Assembly (NCBI GenBank): GCA_963740675.1
Contig: CAVUFS010000001.1
Coordinates: forward strand, 124,001-188,000
Length of the DNA stretch: 64,000 nucleotides
Reading direction: 5' to 3'
Source: CAIKMD01 sp963740675
GTDB lineage: Bacteria; Pseudomonadota; Alphaproteobacteria; ATCC43930; CGMCC-115725
The translations under genes and the position numbers were made by a program. A model generated the notes under the pieces. It had not been told where the DNA came from. It ran no database searches and was given only the letters and a program-made list of their open reading frames with translations. Below are positions 43,613-53,833 of the stretch, in pieces. How positions within the stretch are numbered: position 1 is the first letter of the stretch; each line of letters starts with the position of its first letter.

Positions 43613-46585
43613 CTAGGCCGCGGGCTCAATCGCGGCCGGCTCATTCTTCGGCGCGGCTGCCGGGAAGATCACCGTGAATTCGGCGCCGCGGCCAAGCTCG
43701 CTCTTGACCTCGAGACGGCCGCTATGCGCCGTGACGATGCCATGGACGACCGAAAGGCCGAGGCCGGTTCCCTGGCCCGCCTCCTTCGTCGTAAAGAACG
43801 GATCGAACAGGCGCGGCAAATGCTCATTGTCGATGCCGCAACCGGTGTCGCTCACGCTGAGTCGCACCTGTTCGGGGCCATCGCCCGCGACCCGGATAGT
43901 GATCGCGCCCACGGTTTCGCCGATCGCTTGCGCCGCGTTTGTCATGAGATTGATGATCACCTGGCGAAGCTGCCCGGCATCGCCGAGTACGAACGGCGCG
44001 TCATCGATGCGCTCGACCAGCGCGATCGTCGCGGGGAGGCTGGCCCGCACCATCTGCAGGGCGTCGCGCGTGAGCTCGCCGAGACAGACCCGCTTCTTGT
44101 CGACGCTTTCCTTGCGGCTGAAGGTGAGTATCTGTTTCACCAGATCGCGCGCATGCTCACTGGCGCGATAGATGGTCTCGAGATTCCTGCGCTCGCGGGT
44201 TCCAACCGGCGCATGCGTCATCGCCCGTTTTGAAAGCGCGAGGATCGGCACCAGCGTGTTGTTCATATCATGTGCGATGCCGCCGGCCAGCGTACCAAGC
44301 GCTTCGATCTTCTGGCGATGCTGGAGCGCGGCATGAAGCTCGCGCTCGCGTTCCTGCGACTGCCGCAATTCGGTGATGTCTTTCACCGTGGTCGCGACAC
44401 GAACGACCTTGCCGCTAGCGTCGCAGATCGGCTCGTTTTCGCGCAGCAGATAAAGTAATGAGCCATCCGGCCGAATGATCCGATATTCAATGGCCGGTAC
44501 CTGAATGCCTTGGTGCACATCGTGCAAAATGCGCGTGACGTGGTCGCGATCCTCGGGATGGACGAGCGCGATGAAGTTCTCCCAGGTCAGCGCCTGATCC
44601 TTCGGCACGCCATAGATGTTATAGGCATGATCCGACCAGCTGACCTTGCCGCTGATGAGATTGTGTTCGATGTCGCCGACGCCGGCGATGCGCTGGGCGC
44701 GCGCCAGACGTTGTTCGCTCTCATGCAGGGCGCGCTGCGTTTCTTTTAATGCGGAGATGTCGATCTGCAGGCTGGCGGTGCCGCCGTCGCTCATCTTGCG
44801 TTCGCAGACCAGCACCCAGCGTCCGTCCCAAAGCTGGCGCTCGACCGTGCGCGGCGCCGGATTCTGATGATCGAGAAGACGCTGCGCGATCCAGCTCTCG
44901 GTATCCGGAAACGGACGAGTCGACGCCGCATGGGCTACGCCCGCGCGAAGGATCTGTTCGAACGGAACGCCTGGGCGCAACAGCGAGCGGACGACGGAAT
45001 AGAGCTTTTCATGCGCGGCGTTGCACATGACAAAGCGGTCGTTCGCGTCATAAATGACGAAGCCCTCGGAAATGCTATCGACGGCATTGCGCAGCCGCGC
45101 TTCCGCCTGCTGCGTGCGAGCGCGTGCCTCGAGGGAAGCAGTGACGTCGAAGAAGGTGCCGCGATAGCCGGCAAATTCGCCGTGCTCGTCGAAAACCGGG
45201 ATGCCGTTCGTCGACAGATGAAGCTTTTGGCCATCGCTTGTTTGCAGCGGATAGCGGAAGCGGCGGAACGGCTGACGCGCGTCGAGCGCTTGCTTGTGCT
45301 CGCACCACATCGCGTCGGTCTGGGGATCGGCTCCTGCGAGCTCCCAACTTGTCTTGCCGATCGGGGCGCTCTGGAGACTGTCATTCTTGTTATGGATGTT
45401 GCCGATGCACAGGGTGAAACGATGATTGGCGTCGGTTTCCCAGAACCAGTCGCCGCAGCTTTCGGCAAAGTCGCGGAAACGCTGCTCGCTTTCGCGCAAA
45501 GCGATTTGCGTTCGGCGCTGCTCTTTGATCGAGCTTTCGACCTGCGCCATCGAGTATTCGAGTGCGGCGTGGGCGTCGCGTTCGGCATCGGCGATCATCC
45601 GATGCCGGCGCTCGCTTTCGACGGCGCGTGCTTCGGCTTCGGCACGGCGGCGGAACTCTCTGGTGAGCCGGAATAGCAACCAGATCGCCGTCGCCGAGAG
45701 ACCGATCATCAAACCGACCGTGACGGCTGCCTTGCGCCGCCATTCGGCGAAGACGACGTCGGTGGTCGGGCCGACGGTAACGACCAGCGGCAGCTTGCTA
45801 ACTTGGCGATAGACGAATAGTCGCTTGCGCCCGTCGATTTGCCCGGTGGCCTCGAAGCTGCCGGAGGGAGCCGTGCGGATATGCCCGAAATCCGCCACGA
45901 CGAGGGGCTTTACCGGATTGATATAGGGCTTGCGCATCAGCACAAAGCCATCCGTGCGGATAAGAGTAAGCGTGCCATCCGCGCCAATATCGACGCGGTC
46001 GAAAAGCCGCTTGAAGTAATCGAGCCTTACGGAACCGAAGACGATGCCGCCAAAGCTGCCATCGTCATTCGTGATGCGCCGGCTGAAGGCGATGGCCCAT
46101 ACGCCGTTGACTCGCAGACGGAAGGGCGGGCTGATGTAGAGCCCGATATCCGGCTTATCGCGATGCACGGTGAAGAAATCGCGATCGGCGTAATTCAAGC
46201 CCTGCGCGTTCGAGCTCTGCGAGGAATATTCGACATTGCCGTGCGCATCGATGATGAAGGTCGTGCCGAAACCTTCGGCGCTGGCCGATCCGTCGAACAG
46301 GACAGCCTGGCGCACCGCCGCCGACATTTCCGGAAGTTGCGGCAGCTTCCGCCCGGCGATGGCCGTCTGCAGCGAGAGGTCATAGAGCGTGATGTTGCGG
46401 TCGATATCATGCGCCAGTGCGGTCGTCAGATTTCCCGACGCCTGCACTGCGCTGTCCCTTGTCGCGTACCACGCATCGATGACGGAGTAGCTGGCGAGGG
46501 CGACGAAGCCCAAAAGAATGGCGATCGCGCCGCCGCAAAGGAGGCGCATCCGAGGCTGCCGATCGGAGCCAAGACTTTGAATCAT
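43613..46585 (-). CDS. Cache-PAS multidomain sensor histidine kinase
   Basis: About 990 residues from ATG 46585 (a GTG at 46615 is possible; neither has a clear ribosome site). Order: membrane helix (AIAILLGFVALASYSVI), extracytoplasmic Cache domain with GLNYADRDFF and GGIVFGSVRLDYFKRLF, second helix (VGLMIGLSATAIWLLF), coiled coil, three PAS domains (near DWFWETD, GFVIYDANDRFVMCN and GDIEHNL), then HisKA with His772 in GIAHDMNNTLVPIL and HATPase with VSDTGCGID and GTGLGLSVV. Cache domains sense small carboxylates or amines in the periplasm. The downstream CheY-like gene is the likely partner. Confidence 0.9.
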   Translation of the reverse strand: MIQSLGSDRQPRMRLLCGGAIAILLGFVALASYSVIDAWYATRDSAVQASGNLTTALAHDIDRNITLYDLSLQTAIAGRKLPQLPEMSAAVRQAVLFDGSASAEGFGTTFIIDAHGNVEYSSQSSNAQGLNYADRDFFTVHRDKPDIGLYISPPFRLRVNGVWAIAFSRRITNDDGSFGGIVFGSVRLDYFKRLFDRVDIGADGTLTLIRTDGFVLMRKPYINPVKPLVVADFGHIRTAPSGSFEATGQIDGRKRLFVYRQVSKLPLVVTVGPTTDVVFAEWRRKAAVTVGLMIGLSATAIWLLFRLTREFRRRAEAEARAVESERRHRMIADAERDAHAALEYSMAQVESSIKEQRRTQIALRESEQRFRDFAESCGDWFWETDANHRFTLCIGNIHNKNDSLQSAPIGKTSWELAGADPQTDAMWCEHKQALDARQPFRRFRYPLQTSDGQKLHLSTNGIPVFDEHGEFAGYRGTFFDVTASLEARARTQQAEARLRNAVDSISEGFVIYDANDRFVMCNAAHEKLYSVVRSLLRPGVPFEQILRAGVAHAASTRPFPDTESWIAQRLLDHQNPAPRTVERQLWDGRWVLVCERKMSDGGTASLQIDISALKETQRALHESEQRLARAQRIAGVGDIEHNLISGKVSWSDHAYNIYGVPKDQALTWENFIALVHPEDRDHVTRILHDVHQGIQVPAIEYRIIRPDGSLLYLLRENEPICDASGKVVRVATTVKDITELRQSQERERELHAALQHRQKIEALGTLAGGIAHDMNNTLVPILALSKRAMTHAPVGTRERRNLETIYRASEHARDLVKQILTFSRKESVDKKRVCLGELTRDALQMVRASLPATIALVERIDDAPFVLGDAGQLRQVIINLMTNAAQAIGETVGAITIRVAGDGPEQVRLSVSDTGCGIDNEHLPRLFDPFFTTKEAGQGTGLGLSVVHGIVTAHSGRLEVKSELGRGAEFTVIFPAAAPKNEPAAIEPAA

Positions 46586-46731
46586 GGGGCGGGTTGGACG
46601 CCGTTTCTGCCGCACGTAAGTGTCCGATCTTCGAGAGTAAAGGTTGATTAAGCATTACCGGCCGAATTCCGGCGGTTTGCTTTGGCATTGGGCCAGCCCC
46701 ATATTCTGCCGAGCGATCAGCAAGGAAAGGG

Positions 46732-47535
46732 ATGGCCATGGCGGGCCCGGATGAAGTGAGGGGCGGGATGGCGCCGGCGGCAGGCCGGCCGATGTTGAGC
46801 GAGGCCGAGCTTGAGCGGCGTCGCGGCCGTCTTTGGACCCTCAAGGTCGTCAAAGCCTTCGATATCGGCGCGCATATGCGCCGCGTTCAGTTGACCGGTG
46901 ATAACCTCGACGAATTCACCCCAAAACCGGGGCAAGAGATTGTGCTCCAGATTCCGCAGGCGGGCGGCGAGCCGGCGCGACGGCATTACACGATCCGCCG
47001 CTATGACACGGCCAGCAAGCTGATCGACGTCGATTTCGTGCTGCATGGCCACCGTACGCCCGGCGTGGGCTGGTCGCTCGAGGCCAAACCCGGCGATGTC
47101 ATCGACATTCGCGGTCCGCGCGGTCGCATTGGGCTCAATCCGGACGCCGACTGGCATCTCTTCCTCGGCGATGAGACCTGTTTGCCAGCGATCTACGCGC
47201 TGCTCGAGGCCTTGCCGAAAGGGGCGCCTGCCTTTGCCCTCCTCGAAGTGGCGGGGGACGAGGACAAGCAGGAATTGAAGACGCAGGCCGATGTGAAGCT
47301 GCAATGGTTGTTGCGCAACGGCGCCGCGCCGGGGCCGAGCGATCTGCTGTCGAAGGCACTCGCCGCTTTCACTTTCCCGCCGGGCAAGGGCCACGCCATC
47401 GTCATCGGCGAGACCAGCAATGTGCGCAACCAGCGCCACGCGTTGTTGGAGCGCGGCTTCGATCGCAGCCAGATCTATGCCGAGGGCTATTGGCGGCCGG
47501 GCCGCGTCGGCGGCCACGACCACGTCAACGACTAG
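46732..47535 (+). CDS. Siderophore-interacting protein (FAD-dependent ferric reductase)
   Basis: 267 residues. The N-terminal FAD-binding domain has MRRVQLTGDNLDEF and RHYTIRRYD, the FAD contact motif. The C-terminal SIP domain has LFLGDETCLPAIYALLEALP and ends with GETSNVRNQRHALLERG and YAEGYWRPGR. Such proteins reduce ferric siderophores in the cytoplasm with NAD(P)H and release iron. AAGGAAAGGG precedes the ATG at 46732 (46738 also possible). No siderophore receptor or synthesis gene is nearby; it could equally reduce another ferric chelate. Confidence 0.9.
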   Translation: MAMAGPDEVRGGMAPAAGRPMLSEAELERRRGRLWTLKVVKAFDIGAHMRRVQLTGDNLDEFTPKPGQEIVLQIPQAGGEPARRHYTIRRYDTASKLIDVDFVLHGHRTPGVGWSLEAKPGDVIDIRGPRGRIGLNPDADWHLFLGDETCLPAIYALLEALPKGAPAFALLEVAGDEDKQELKTQADVKLQWLLRNGAAPGPSDLLSKALAAFTFPPGKGHAIVIGETSNVRNQRHALLERGFDRSQIYAEGYWRPGRVGGHDHVND

Positions 47536-47540
47536 CGCGC

Positions 47541-48785
47541 TCAGCGCTTGGTCGTTTGATGATGCGGCGATTGCTCGTAATGCAGCCGTAAGAGATCGAG
47601 TCCGTAGTCGTTGCCGTTCGGCGTTCGCACGATGGTGTGGACGTGGAACTTCGCCGGCTCGGCATTGGTCAGGAACACGCCGATATGGTGGTCGAACTCG
47701 ATCAGCACCACCGGGCTCTGCACGCGATAATAAAAGGTGCTGTCCTCAGCGAAGCCACCGATCCAGCAGAAATGCGTGTCGTTCAGATGGCGCTCGATCT
47801 CGGCCATGCGCTGCTTCTCGGGCTCGGGCGGTAGCGGCGCGATATAGCGGCCGACGAGATCGAGGAGATTACGGCGCTGCACCGCCGACATGTCGGCGGC
47901 GGTTACGCCTTCATACGGAATGACTCGATTGTCCTGATGCGCGCCGGCGAGATGGAGATTGTCGGCGAAGTGCCGCCGACCGGGCGACAGATCGCCGCCG
48001 ACCATCGAATGCGCGACGATGGCGCGGCGTTGTTGCTCTGGCGAGAAAGAGCGCATCAAGGTGAGACCGGCGCGCTCTTCATCCTCGAACAGTGTCGTGC
48101 CGGCGAAAGGTCCAACATCGGCATGGCTCGGCTCGGCGCCCCAGAAGGTCGGCGTCAGCACCATCTGCCCGCCGATCACCATGCAATTGAGGCTGAGATG
48201 ATGGCCGAAAAGCTGCCAGCCCCATGGTTCGCTCAGCGACGGCGTGCCGAAGAGACAGAAATTGTAGCTCCATTCGCCGAGGATCGCCGGACCGCCGACG
48301 AGATCGCCGAAGAAGCGGTTGAGCCGCATCACATCGCGCGACATCTGGAAGCCCTTGGCGCTGAGGCTGGCGCGCAATATCGCGAGCACCGCCTCGCGCT
48401 GGGCCTCGGAGATTTCCTCGAGCCGTAGGCTGTAATCCTCAAAAAAATTCTCGGTGTTCTGCCAGCGCCGCCAGGTCCTTGAATCGGCGGTAAAGCACGA
48501 GGCTTTGCGCTGGGCTTCAGTCAGGAGACTTAGCAGCCCCTGCGCGGCGTCGGTCATCGCCACCACCGGCGCACCGTTGGGCTCGAGCTTGTAGAGGCCG
48601 GGAACGGCTTGGCCGTCGGTGGTGATGCCTTTGAAGGGCTCGGCTAACTGGTTTTCCCATTGCGCGAAGAATTCCTTGGCGCGCGGGCTTTGCCGCCGCG
48701 CTTCCGCATGGGCGCGCGCTGTCGGCCCGGCGATCTTGGATTGCCCCTGTTTTGGCAAAAACGGATGATAATCAGGTCGTGACAT
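47541..48785 (-). CDS. DUF3500 family protein
   Basis: 414 residues. DUF3500 features: PFKGITTDGQAVPGLY, WRRWQNTENFFEDYSLRLEE, WGWQLFGHHLSLNCMVIGGQ, TPTFWGAEPSHADVGPFAGT and the final EFDHHIGVFL with FHVHTIVRTPNGNDYG. The His-rich stretches suggest a metal site. Function of the family is not known. No signal peptide is seen. It converges with the siderophore-interacting gene (5 nt between stops) and diverges from the HAD gene. Confidence 0.85.
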   Translation of the reverse strand: MSRPDYHPFLPKQGQSKIAGPTARAHAEARRQSPRAKEFFAQWENQLAEPFKGITTDGQAVPGLYKLEPNGAPVVAMTDAAQGLLSLLTEAQRKASCFTADSRTWRRWQNTENFFEDYSLRLEEISEAQREAVLAILRASLSAKGFQMSRDVMRLNRFFGDLVGGPAILGEWSYNFCLFGTPSLSEPWGWQLFGHHLSLNCMVIGGQMVLTPTFWGAEPSHADVGPFAGTTLFEDEERAGLTLMRSFSPEQQRRAIVAHSMVGGDLSPGRRHFADNLHLAGAHQDNRVIPYEGVTAADMSAVQRRNLLDLVGRYIAPLPPEPEKQRMAEIERHLNDTHFCWIGGFAEDSTFYYRVQSPVVLIEFDHHIGVFLTNAEPAKFHVHTIVRTPNGNDYGLDLLRLHYEQSPHHQTTKR

Positions 48786-48870
48786 CGCGGGAGCGCTCCT
48801 ACGGGCCGGCTCGCGAGTGTAAGATCGCGACTAGTGGGCCGACAAGCGTTGGACGGGCTAAAGGCTGAGC

Positions 48871-49683
48871 ATGGATCGCATCGCGCTGGTGGTATCGGAT
48901 GTCGACGGCACGCTGGTCGATACGCAAAAGCGCGTGACCGAGCGAACGCGCCAGGCGGTTGCGGCGCTTCACGCGCGCGGTATTGGCTTTACCGTGGTCA
49001 GCAGCCGGCCGCCTTTCGGCCTCCGCATGCTGATCGAGGCGCTCGGTATTGCCGCGCCCGTCGCCGCGTTCAATGGCGGCGCGATCGTCTCGCCGGCGCT
49101 GAAAATCCTCAACCAGCGCAGCATCGATCGCGATGTCGCGCGCGAGATCATTGCCTTTCTCGATGCGCAGAAGATCGGCGCGTGGCTTTTCACCGGTGAG
49201 GAATGGCTGACGCGAGATCCCGCCGGTGCGTATGTCGAGCACGAAACGCACACCGTGCTGCAAAAGCCGCGCATCGTCGAAAATTTTGACGCTGTCATCG
49301 ATCAGGCCGGCAAGATCGTCGGTGTCAGCGATGACTTCGCGCGGCTCGAAGTGATCGAGCGCCATGCGCAATCGCAATTCGCCGGACGGGCGATGGCGGT
49401 GCGCTCGCAATCCTATTACCTCGATTTTGCTGCGCTTGGGGTCGATAAGGGCGTGGCGGTGCGCGAATTGTCCAAGACGATCGGCATCCCGTTCTCGCAG
49501 ATTGTCACGCTCGGCGACATGGAGAATGACGTGCCAATGTTCCGTCAGGCCGGTTTCAGCATTGCCATGGGCAATGCGAGCGACGCGGTGAAATATCAGG
49601 CGCACGAGGCGACGCTCACCAATGACGAAGACGGTTTCGCCGCTGCGGTCGAGCGGCTCATCCTGCCGCGCGCGGGCAACTGA
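48871..49683 (+). CDS. Cof-type HAD phosphatase
   Basis: 270 residues. HAD motif I is SDVDGTLVDT (nucleophile Asp10), motif II the Ser pair in VVSSRPP, and motif IV GDMENDVPMF; the C2B cap between them marks the Cof group. Such enzymes dephosphorylate sugar phosphates, nucleotides or cofactors. The gene ends 3 nt before the glucoamylase start, so both are in one operon. A sugar phosphate or trehalose-6-phosphate type substrate is possible (inference). Confidence 0.9.
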   Translation: MDRIALVVSDVDGTLVDTQKRVTERTRQAVAALHARGIGFTVVSSRPPFGLRMLIEALGIAAPVAAFNGGAIVSPALKILNQRSIDRDVAREIIAFLDAQKIGAWLFTGEEWLTRDPAGAYVEHETHTVLQKPRIVENFDAVIDQAGKIVGVSDDFARLEVIERHAQSQFAGRAMAVRSQSYYLDFAALGVDKGVAVRELSKTIGIPFSQIVTLGDMENDVPMFRQAGFSIAMGNASDAVKYQAHEATLTNDEDGFAAAVERLILPRAGN

Positions 49684-49686
49684 CGG

Positions 49687-52080
49687 ATGAGCGGTGAGGC
49701 ACCCGGCCGGCCTGGCATTCCGGCACGCTGGACGTCCAGCGCCAAGAGCGCGTTCGGCACGGCGCTCACGGCGCAAAGCCGCGTCTGGTATACGATCAGC
49801 CACGGTATCCTCAACGAGATTTATTATCCGCGCGTTGACTATGCCTGCACGCGCGATTTCGGCTTCATTGTCACTAATGGACGCGATTATTTCTCGGAAG
49901 AGAAGCGCCACGCGCGCAGCACGGTGCATCCCGTCGAAGACGGTGTGCCGGCTTTCAGGCTCGCCAATGTCGCGGTCGATGGCCGCTATCGCATCGATAA
50001 GACCGTGCTTACCGATCCGACCCGCGATGTCGTGCTGCAGCGTATCTCCTTTCGGGCGCTCGACGGCGCGCGCAATTATCGGCTCTTCGCGCTGCTGGCG
50101 CCGCATCTCGTCAATCGCGGCGCCAACAACCGCGCCTGGCTCGGCACTCATAAGGGGCGTGAGATGTTGTTCGCTGCCGGCAGCGGCAATGCCATGGCGC
50201 TGGCTTGCTCGGCGCCCTGGCGTGCGCGCTCGGTCGGTTTCGTCGGCTCCTCGGATGGCTGGCAGGATCTACATCAGCATTTCGAGCTGACCTGGAACTA
50301 CGATTCGGCACGCGGCGGCAATGTCGCGCTGACGGCTGAGATCAATCTCGCCGATTGCGATGGCGAGTTCATCGTCGCGCTCGGCTTCGGCCGGCGCGCG
50401 GAAGAAGCGGCGCATCGCGTCATCGGCAGCCTCGCCGATGGTTTCGATGCTGCGCTCGCGGGTTTCACCGATGTCTGGCAGGATTGGCAGGCGCAGCTCT
50501 TGCCGCTCGATCCGCCACGCGGTCCGGGCGGGTCCAACACCTATCGGATCAGCACGGCGGTGCTGCGCACGCACGAAGCGAACTCATTCCCCGGCGGCAT
50601 CATCGCCAGCCTCTCGATCCCGTGGGGCTTTGCGCGCGGCGACGAAGATCTCGGCGGCTATCACCTCGTCTGGCCGCGCGATCTGGTCGAGACGGCCGGC
50701 GCGCTGGTTGCGGCTGGCGCTTATGACGATGCGCGCCGCGTGCTGCGCTGGCTCGAAGCGACGCAAGAGGCCGATGGCCATTGGCCGCAGAATTGCTGGC
50801 TCGATGGCGAGCCTTATTGGACCGGCGTGCAGATGGATGAATGCGCCTTTCCGATTCTGCTGGTCGATCTGCTGTGGCGCGAGAGCGGGCTGACATCGGT
50901 CGAACTGCACCGCTACTGGCCGATGGTGAAAAAGGCCGCCGCTTTCGTCATGCAGAACGGACCGGTGACGGGTCAGGATCGCTGGGAAGAGGATTCGGGC
51001 TATTCGCCTTTCACCCTGGCGGTCGAGATCGCGGCGCTATTGGCGGCCGCCGATATCGCCGATCATGCCGGCGAAGCCGCGCCGGCGGCTTATTTGCGCG
51101 AGACCGCCGACGCCTGGAACGAGCAGATCGAGCGCTGGATCTATGTCACTCATACGACGCTGGCGCGCGAGCTCGGCGTCGAGGGTTACTATGTGCGCAT
51201 CGCGCCTGCCGATAGCGCCGATGCGTGCTCGCCGAGCAGCGGTTTCGTGCCGATCAAAAATCGCCCGCCCGATCAAAGCCGCGAGCCGGCGGCATTGCTG
51301 GTCAGTCCCGATGCGCTGGCGCTGGTGCGCTTCGGTCTGCGCGCGGCTGACGATCCGCGCATCCGCAACACGCTGCGTGTGATCGATGCGCTGCTGAAGG
51401 TCGAGCTGCCGGCCGGGCCAGCCTGGCATCGGTATAACGGCGACGGCTACGGCGAGCATGAGGACGGCAAGCCTTTCGACGGTATCGGAATCGGCCGGCC
51501 CTGGCCGCTGCTCACCGGCGAGCGCGCGCATTACGAGATCGCCGCCGGCAACCGCGCCGCAGCCGAAGAGCTGCTCGCGGCGATGGAGGCTTTCGCCAGT
51601 GACGGCCACCTCATTCCGGAACAGGTTTGGGATAGCGACGACATCCCGGAACGCGAGCTTTATCGCGGCCGTCCGTCAGGCTCGGCGATGCCGTTGGTCT
51701 GGGCGCATGCCGAGCACATCAAGCTCTTACGCTCGTTGCGCGAGGAACGCGTCTTCGACAGGCCGCCGCAGCCTTATCAGCGCTATCAGGTCGAAGGCGT
51801 GCGCTCGTCGCTTCGCGTCTGGCGGCTCAACCAGAAATGCCGCACGCTCGCGGCCGGTAAGATCCTGCGGATCGAATTGCCGCGGCCGGCGCTGATCCAT
51901 TGGAGCGACGATGGCTGGCAGCGCGTCGTCGATACACCGACGCAGCTGACGGCGTTCGGCACGAATATCGCCGATCTCGATACCGAAGGCCTGATCCCAG
52001 GCGGCGCGGTCGTCCTGACCTTTTATTGGCAGAACGACCAGCGCTGGGAAGGCACCGATTACCGTATCGACGTCGTCTAG
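49687..52080 (+). CDS. Glucoamylase-type glycoside hydrolase (GH15)
   Basis: 797 residues. An N-terminal beta-sandwich (about 20-270, with WYTISHGILNEIYYPRVDYA) precedes the (alpha/alpha)6 barrel with IPWGFARGDEDLGGYHLVWP, WLDGEPYWTGVQMDECAFPI (containing the general acid Glu region) and LIPEQVWDSDDIPE (general base Glu). This is the bacterial glucan 1,4-alpha-glucosidase layout, releasing glucose from alpha-glucans. There is no signal peptide, so it probably acts on intracellular glycogen or trehalose-like sugars. Coupled to the HAD phosphatase upstream. Confidence 0.9.
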   Translation: MSGEAPGRPGIPARWTSSAKSAFGTALTAQSRVWYTISHGILNEIYYPRVDYACTRDFGFIVTNGRDYFSEEKRHARSTVHPVEDGVPAFRLANVAVDGRYRIDKTVLTDPTRDVVLQRISFRALDGARNYRLFALLAPHLVNRGANNRAWLGTHKGREMLFAAGSGNAMALACSAPWRARSVGFVGSSDGWQDLHQHFELTWNYDSARGGNVALTAEINLADCDGEFIVALGFGRRAEEAAHRVIGSLADGFDAALAGFTDVWQDWQAQLLPLDPPRGPGGSNTYRISTAVLRTHEANSFPGGIIASLSIPWGFARGDEDLGGYHLVWPRDLVETAGALVAAGAYDDARRVLRWLEATQEADGHWPQNCWLDGEPYWTGVQMDECAFPILLVDLLWRESGLTSVELHRYWPMVKKAAAFVMQNGPVTGQDRWEEDSGYSPFTLAVEIAALLAAADIADHAGEAAPAAYLRETADAWNEQIERWIYVTHTTLARELGVEGYYVRIAPADSADACSPSSGFVPIKNRPPDQSREPAALLVSPDALALVRFGLRAADDPRIRNTLRVIDALLKVELPAGPAWHRYNGDGYGEHEDGKPFDGIGIGRPWPLLTGERAHYEIAAGNRAAAEELLAAMEAFASDGHLIPEQVWDSDDIPERELYRGRPSGSAMPLVWAHAEHIKLLRSLREERVFDRPPQPYQRYQVEGVRSSLRVWRLNQKCRTLAAGKILRIELPRPALIHWSDDGWQRVVDTPTQLTAFGTNIADLDTEGLIPGGAVVLTFYWQNDQRWEGTDYRIDVV

Positions 52081-52096
52081 GAAGGTCCGCTAGTTC

Positions 52097-53755
52097 CTAG
52101 TCCTGCGGCTCAAGCTTCACGATCGACGCGCCGTGGTTGCTGCCGACCCAGATCGCGCCGTCCTTGTCGACGAAGATGCGGCGGATATTGGTCGATCGCG
52201 GCAGCAGATATTCGACCCATTCGCCGGTCTTGGGATTGAGCCGGTCGATGCGGTCGGTCAACATCGATCCGGTCCAGATCTCGCCATCCTTCGCCGGCAC
52301 GACGTCGTAGGGGTCGAAATAGGGTGTCGGCACTTTGAACTCGGAAATCTTCTCGGTCTCCGGATCGAAGCGCCCGATGGCGTTGCCGCCATATTCGGCG
52401 AACCAGAGAATATCGTCGGCATCGACCCGGCCGCGGCGCGGGCGCGAGAACGCCGTTGGCGTCGGATAGATCGTGAGCTGCTTGGTCTTGGCGTCGAGCT
52501 TGCCGATCTCGGCGCCACCGAAAGCCAGCAGATAGAGATTGTTCTCGTGATCGGCCGGCATGCCATAGCCGGCGACGCCCTGGCCGCGCAGGTCTTTCAC
52601 CGGGCCGAGATTCTCCCATTTCCCGGTCTTGGTATCGAGCCGGAAGGTCGCATGCTTGTCCTGATCGTTGCTCCACACCTTGCCGTCGACGGAGGCAAAG
52701 GTAGGCGTCACCATCAATTCCTGCGTGTGGTCGTTCTGCCACTCCTTCGGCAGGGGATAGGTCGTGACTTTCTTCGCCTTCATATCGAAGCGCGCGACGC
52801 CGGTCTGATACATCATCGAAACCCAAAGATCGCCTTTCGGATCGGGCTCGAGATCGAGCGCGCCGGTCGGGAAGCCGGGCTTCACCACCGGGATCGGGTA
52901 ATCCTTCGCCTTGCCGGTCTTGGGATCGAGCGAGCCGATGAATTGGTGGCCGAAATCGGCATACCACACCATGCCGTCAGCCATGCGCACCACGTCATGC
53001 GGCTGCGCATCCTGCCGCGGCAGATCGTATTCGGTGATGATGACATGGGTCGCACGGCCGCTGGGCCGCGGCAGCGTTTTCAGCGGGAAGTTCCAGCTTT
53101 GCTGCTTGCTGAGATTGATCGTCGTCATCCAGTCGGCGAAGGGCTGCAATTGCTCGGGTGTGCCGAAGCCGCGTTGTGCGCCGCCAACCGTTGGTTGCGG
53201 ATGCGAGGGTACGCTGCCGGGCGAATAGCTCGACATGCGCGCATAGACCTTTTGCCACTCATCAGCGGTATGGGTCGATTGGAAGATGCGCTGCAGCGAG
53301 TGACAGCCGTCGCAATTCGACAGGAATTGCTGCTGCTTCTCGGTGCCCGGCGCGCTGAGCATCCATTCCGCATCGGTGAGCTGGGTATAGAGCTGGCGTG
53401 CCTTGTGCAGCCTGAGATCGGCGCTGCTCGGTTGGCCGGTCGCGACCTGCGCGCTGGGGAAGCCGTCGACCTCATAGCCGACGGCGCGAATGGCGAGATC
53501 GTATTTGCCGGGGGCAAGGCGCGAGGCGGGGAAGGCGTAATGGCCCTGATCGTCGGTGACGACGGTCGTCGTGATCGTCGAGCCGGTCTTGGTGGCGCTG
53601 ACCAGCACGCCACCCATCGCGCCTTCTTCATTGGAGCGGATCGTGCCTTGCAGCGCGACGGCACCGGATTCCGCCGCGAAAGCAGGCGGCGGTGCCGTCA
53701 AAGCGAGGAGAACGAGAAACGCGAGCGAACCAATGCCAACACGCATCCTAGTCAT
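52097..53755 (-). CDS. Exported heme-site/beta-propeller protein (Vgb-lyase-like)
   Basis: 552 residues with a Sec signal peptide (SLAFLVLLALTAPPPAFAA). Residues 33-120 form a carboxypeptidase-regulatory-like beta-sandwich (QGTIRSNEEGAMGGVLVSAT). Near 150 is a c-type heme site NCDGCHSLQ. From about 245 on, repeated blades such as HDVVRMADGMVWYADFGHQF, DLWVSMMYQTG, ILWFAEYGGNAIGRFDPETE and IWVGSNHGA match a virginiamycin B lyase-like propeller. The combination suggests a periplasmic redox enzyme or sensor for a ring or ester compound. It is downstream of the FAH and F420-type genes on the same strand (78 nt gap). Confidence 0.82.
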   Translation of the reverse strand: MTRMRVGIGSLAFLVLLALTAPPPAFAAESGAVALQGTIRSNEEGAMGGVLVSATKTGSTITTTVVTDDQGHYAFPASRLAPGKYDLAIRAVGYEVDGFPSAQVATGQPSSADLRLHKARQLYTQLTDAEWMLSAPGTEKQQQFLSNCDGCHSLQRIFQSTHTADEWQKVYARMSSYSPGSVPSHPQPTVGGAQRGFGTPEQLQPFADWMTTINLSKQQSWNFPLKTLPRPSGRATHVIITEYDLPRQDAQPHDVVRMADGMVWYADFGHQFIGSLDPKTGKAKDYPIPVVKPGFPTGALDLEPDPKGDLWVSMMYQTGVARFDMKAKKVTTYPLPKEWQNDHTQELMVTPTFASVDGKVWSNDQDKHATFRLDTKTGKWENLGPVKDLRGQGVAGYGMPADHENNLYLLAFGGAEIGKLDAKTKQLTIYPTPTAFSRPRRGRVDADDILWFAEYGGNAIGRFDPETEKISEFKVPTPYFDPYDVVPAKDGEIWTGSMLTDRIDRLNPKTGEWVEYLLPRSTNIRRIFVDKDGAIWVGSNHGASIVKLEPQD

Positions 53756-53833
53756 CGTCTCCTCCGATCCGAATTATTGCTTCAGCACCAACCCCCGGCG
53801 AAACACCACTATCTAAATCTAAGCGCCTGTTGA

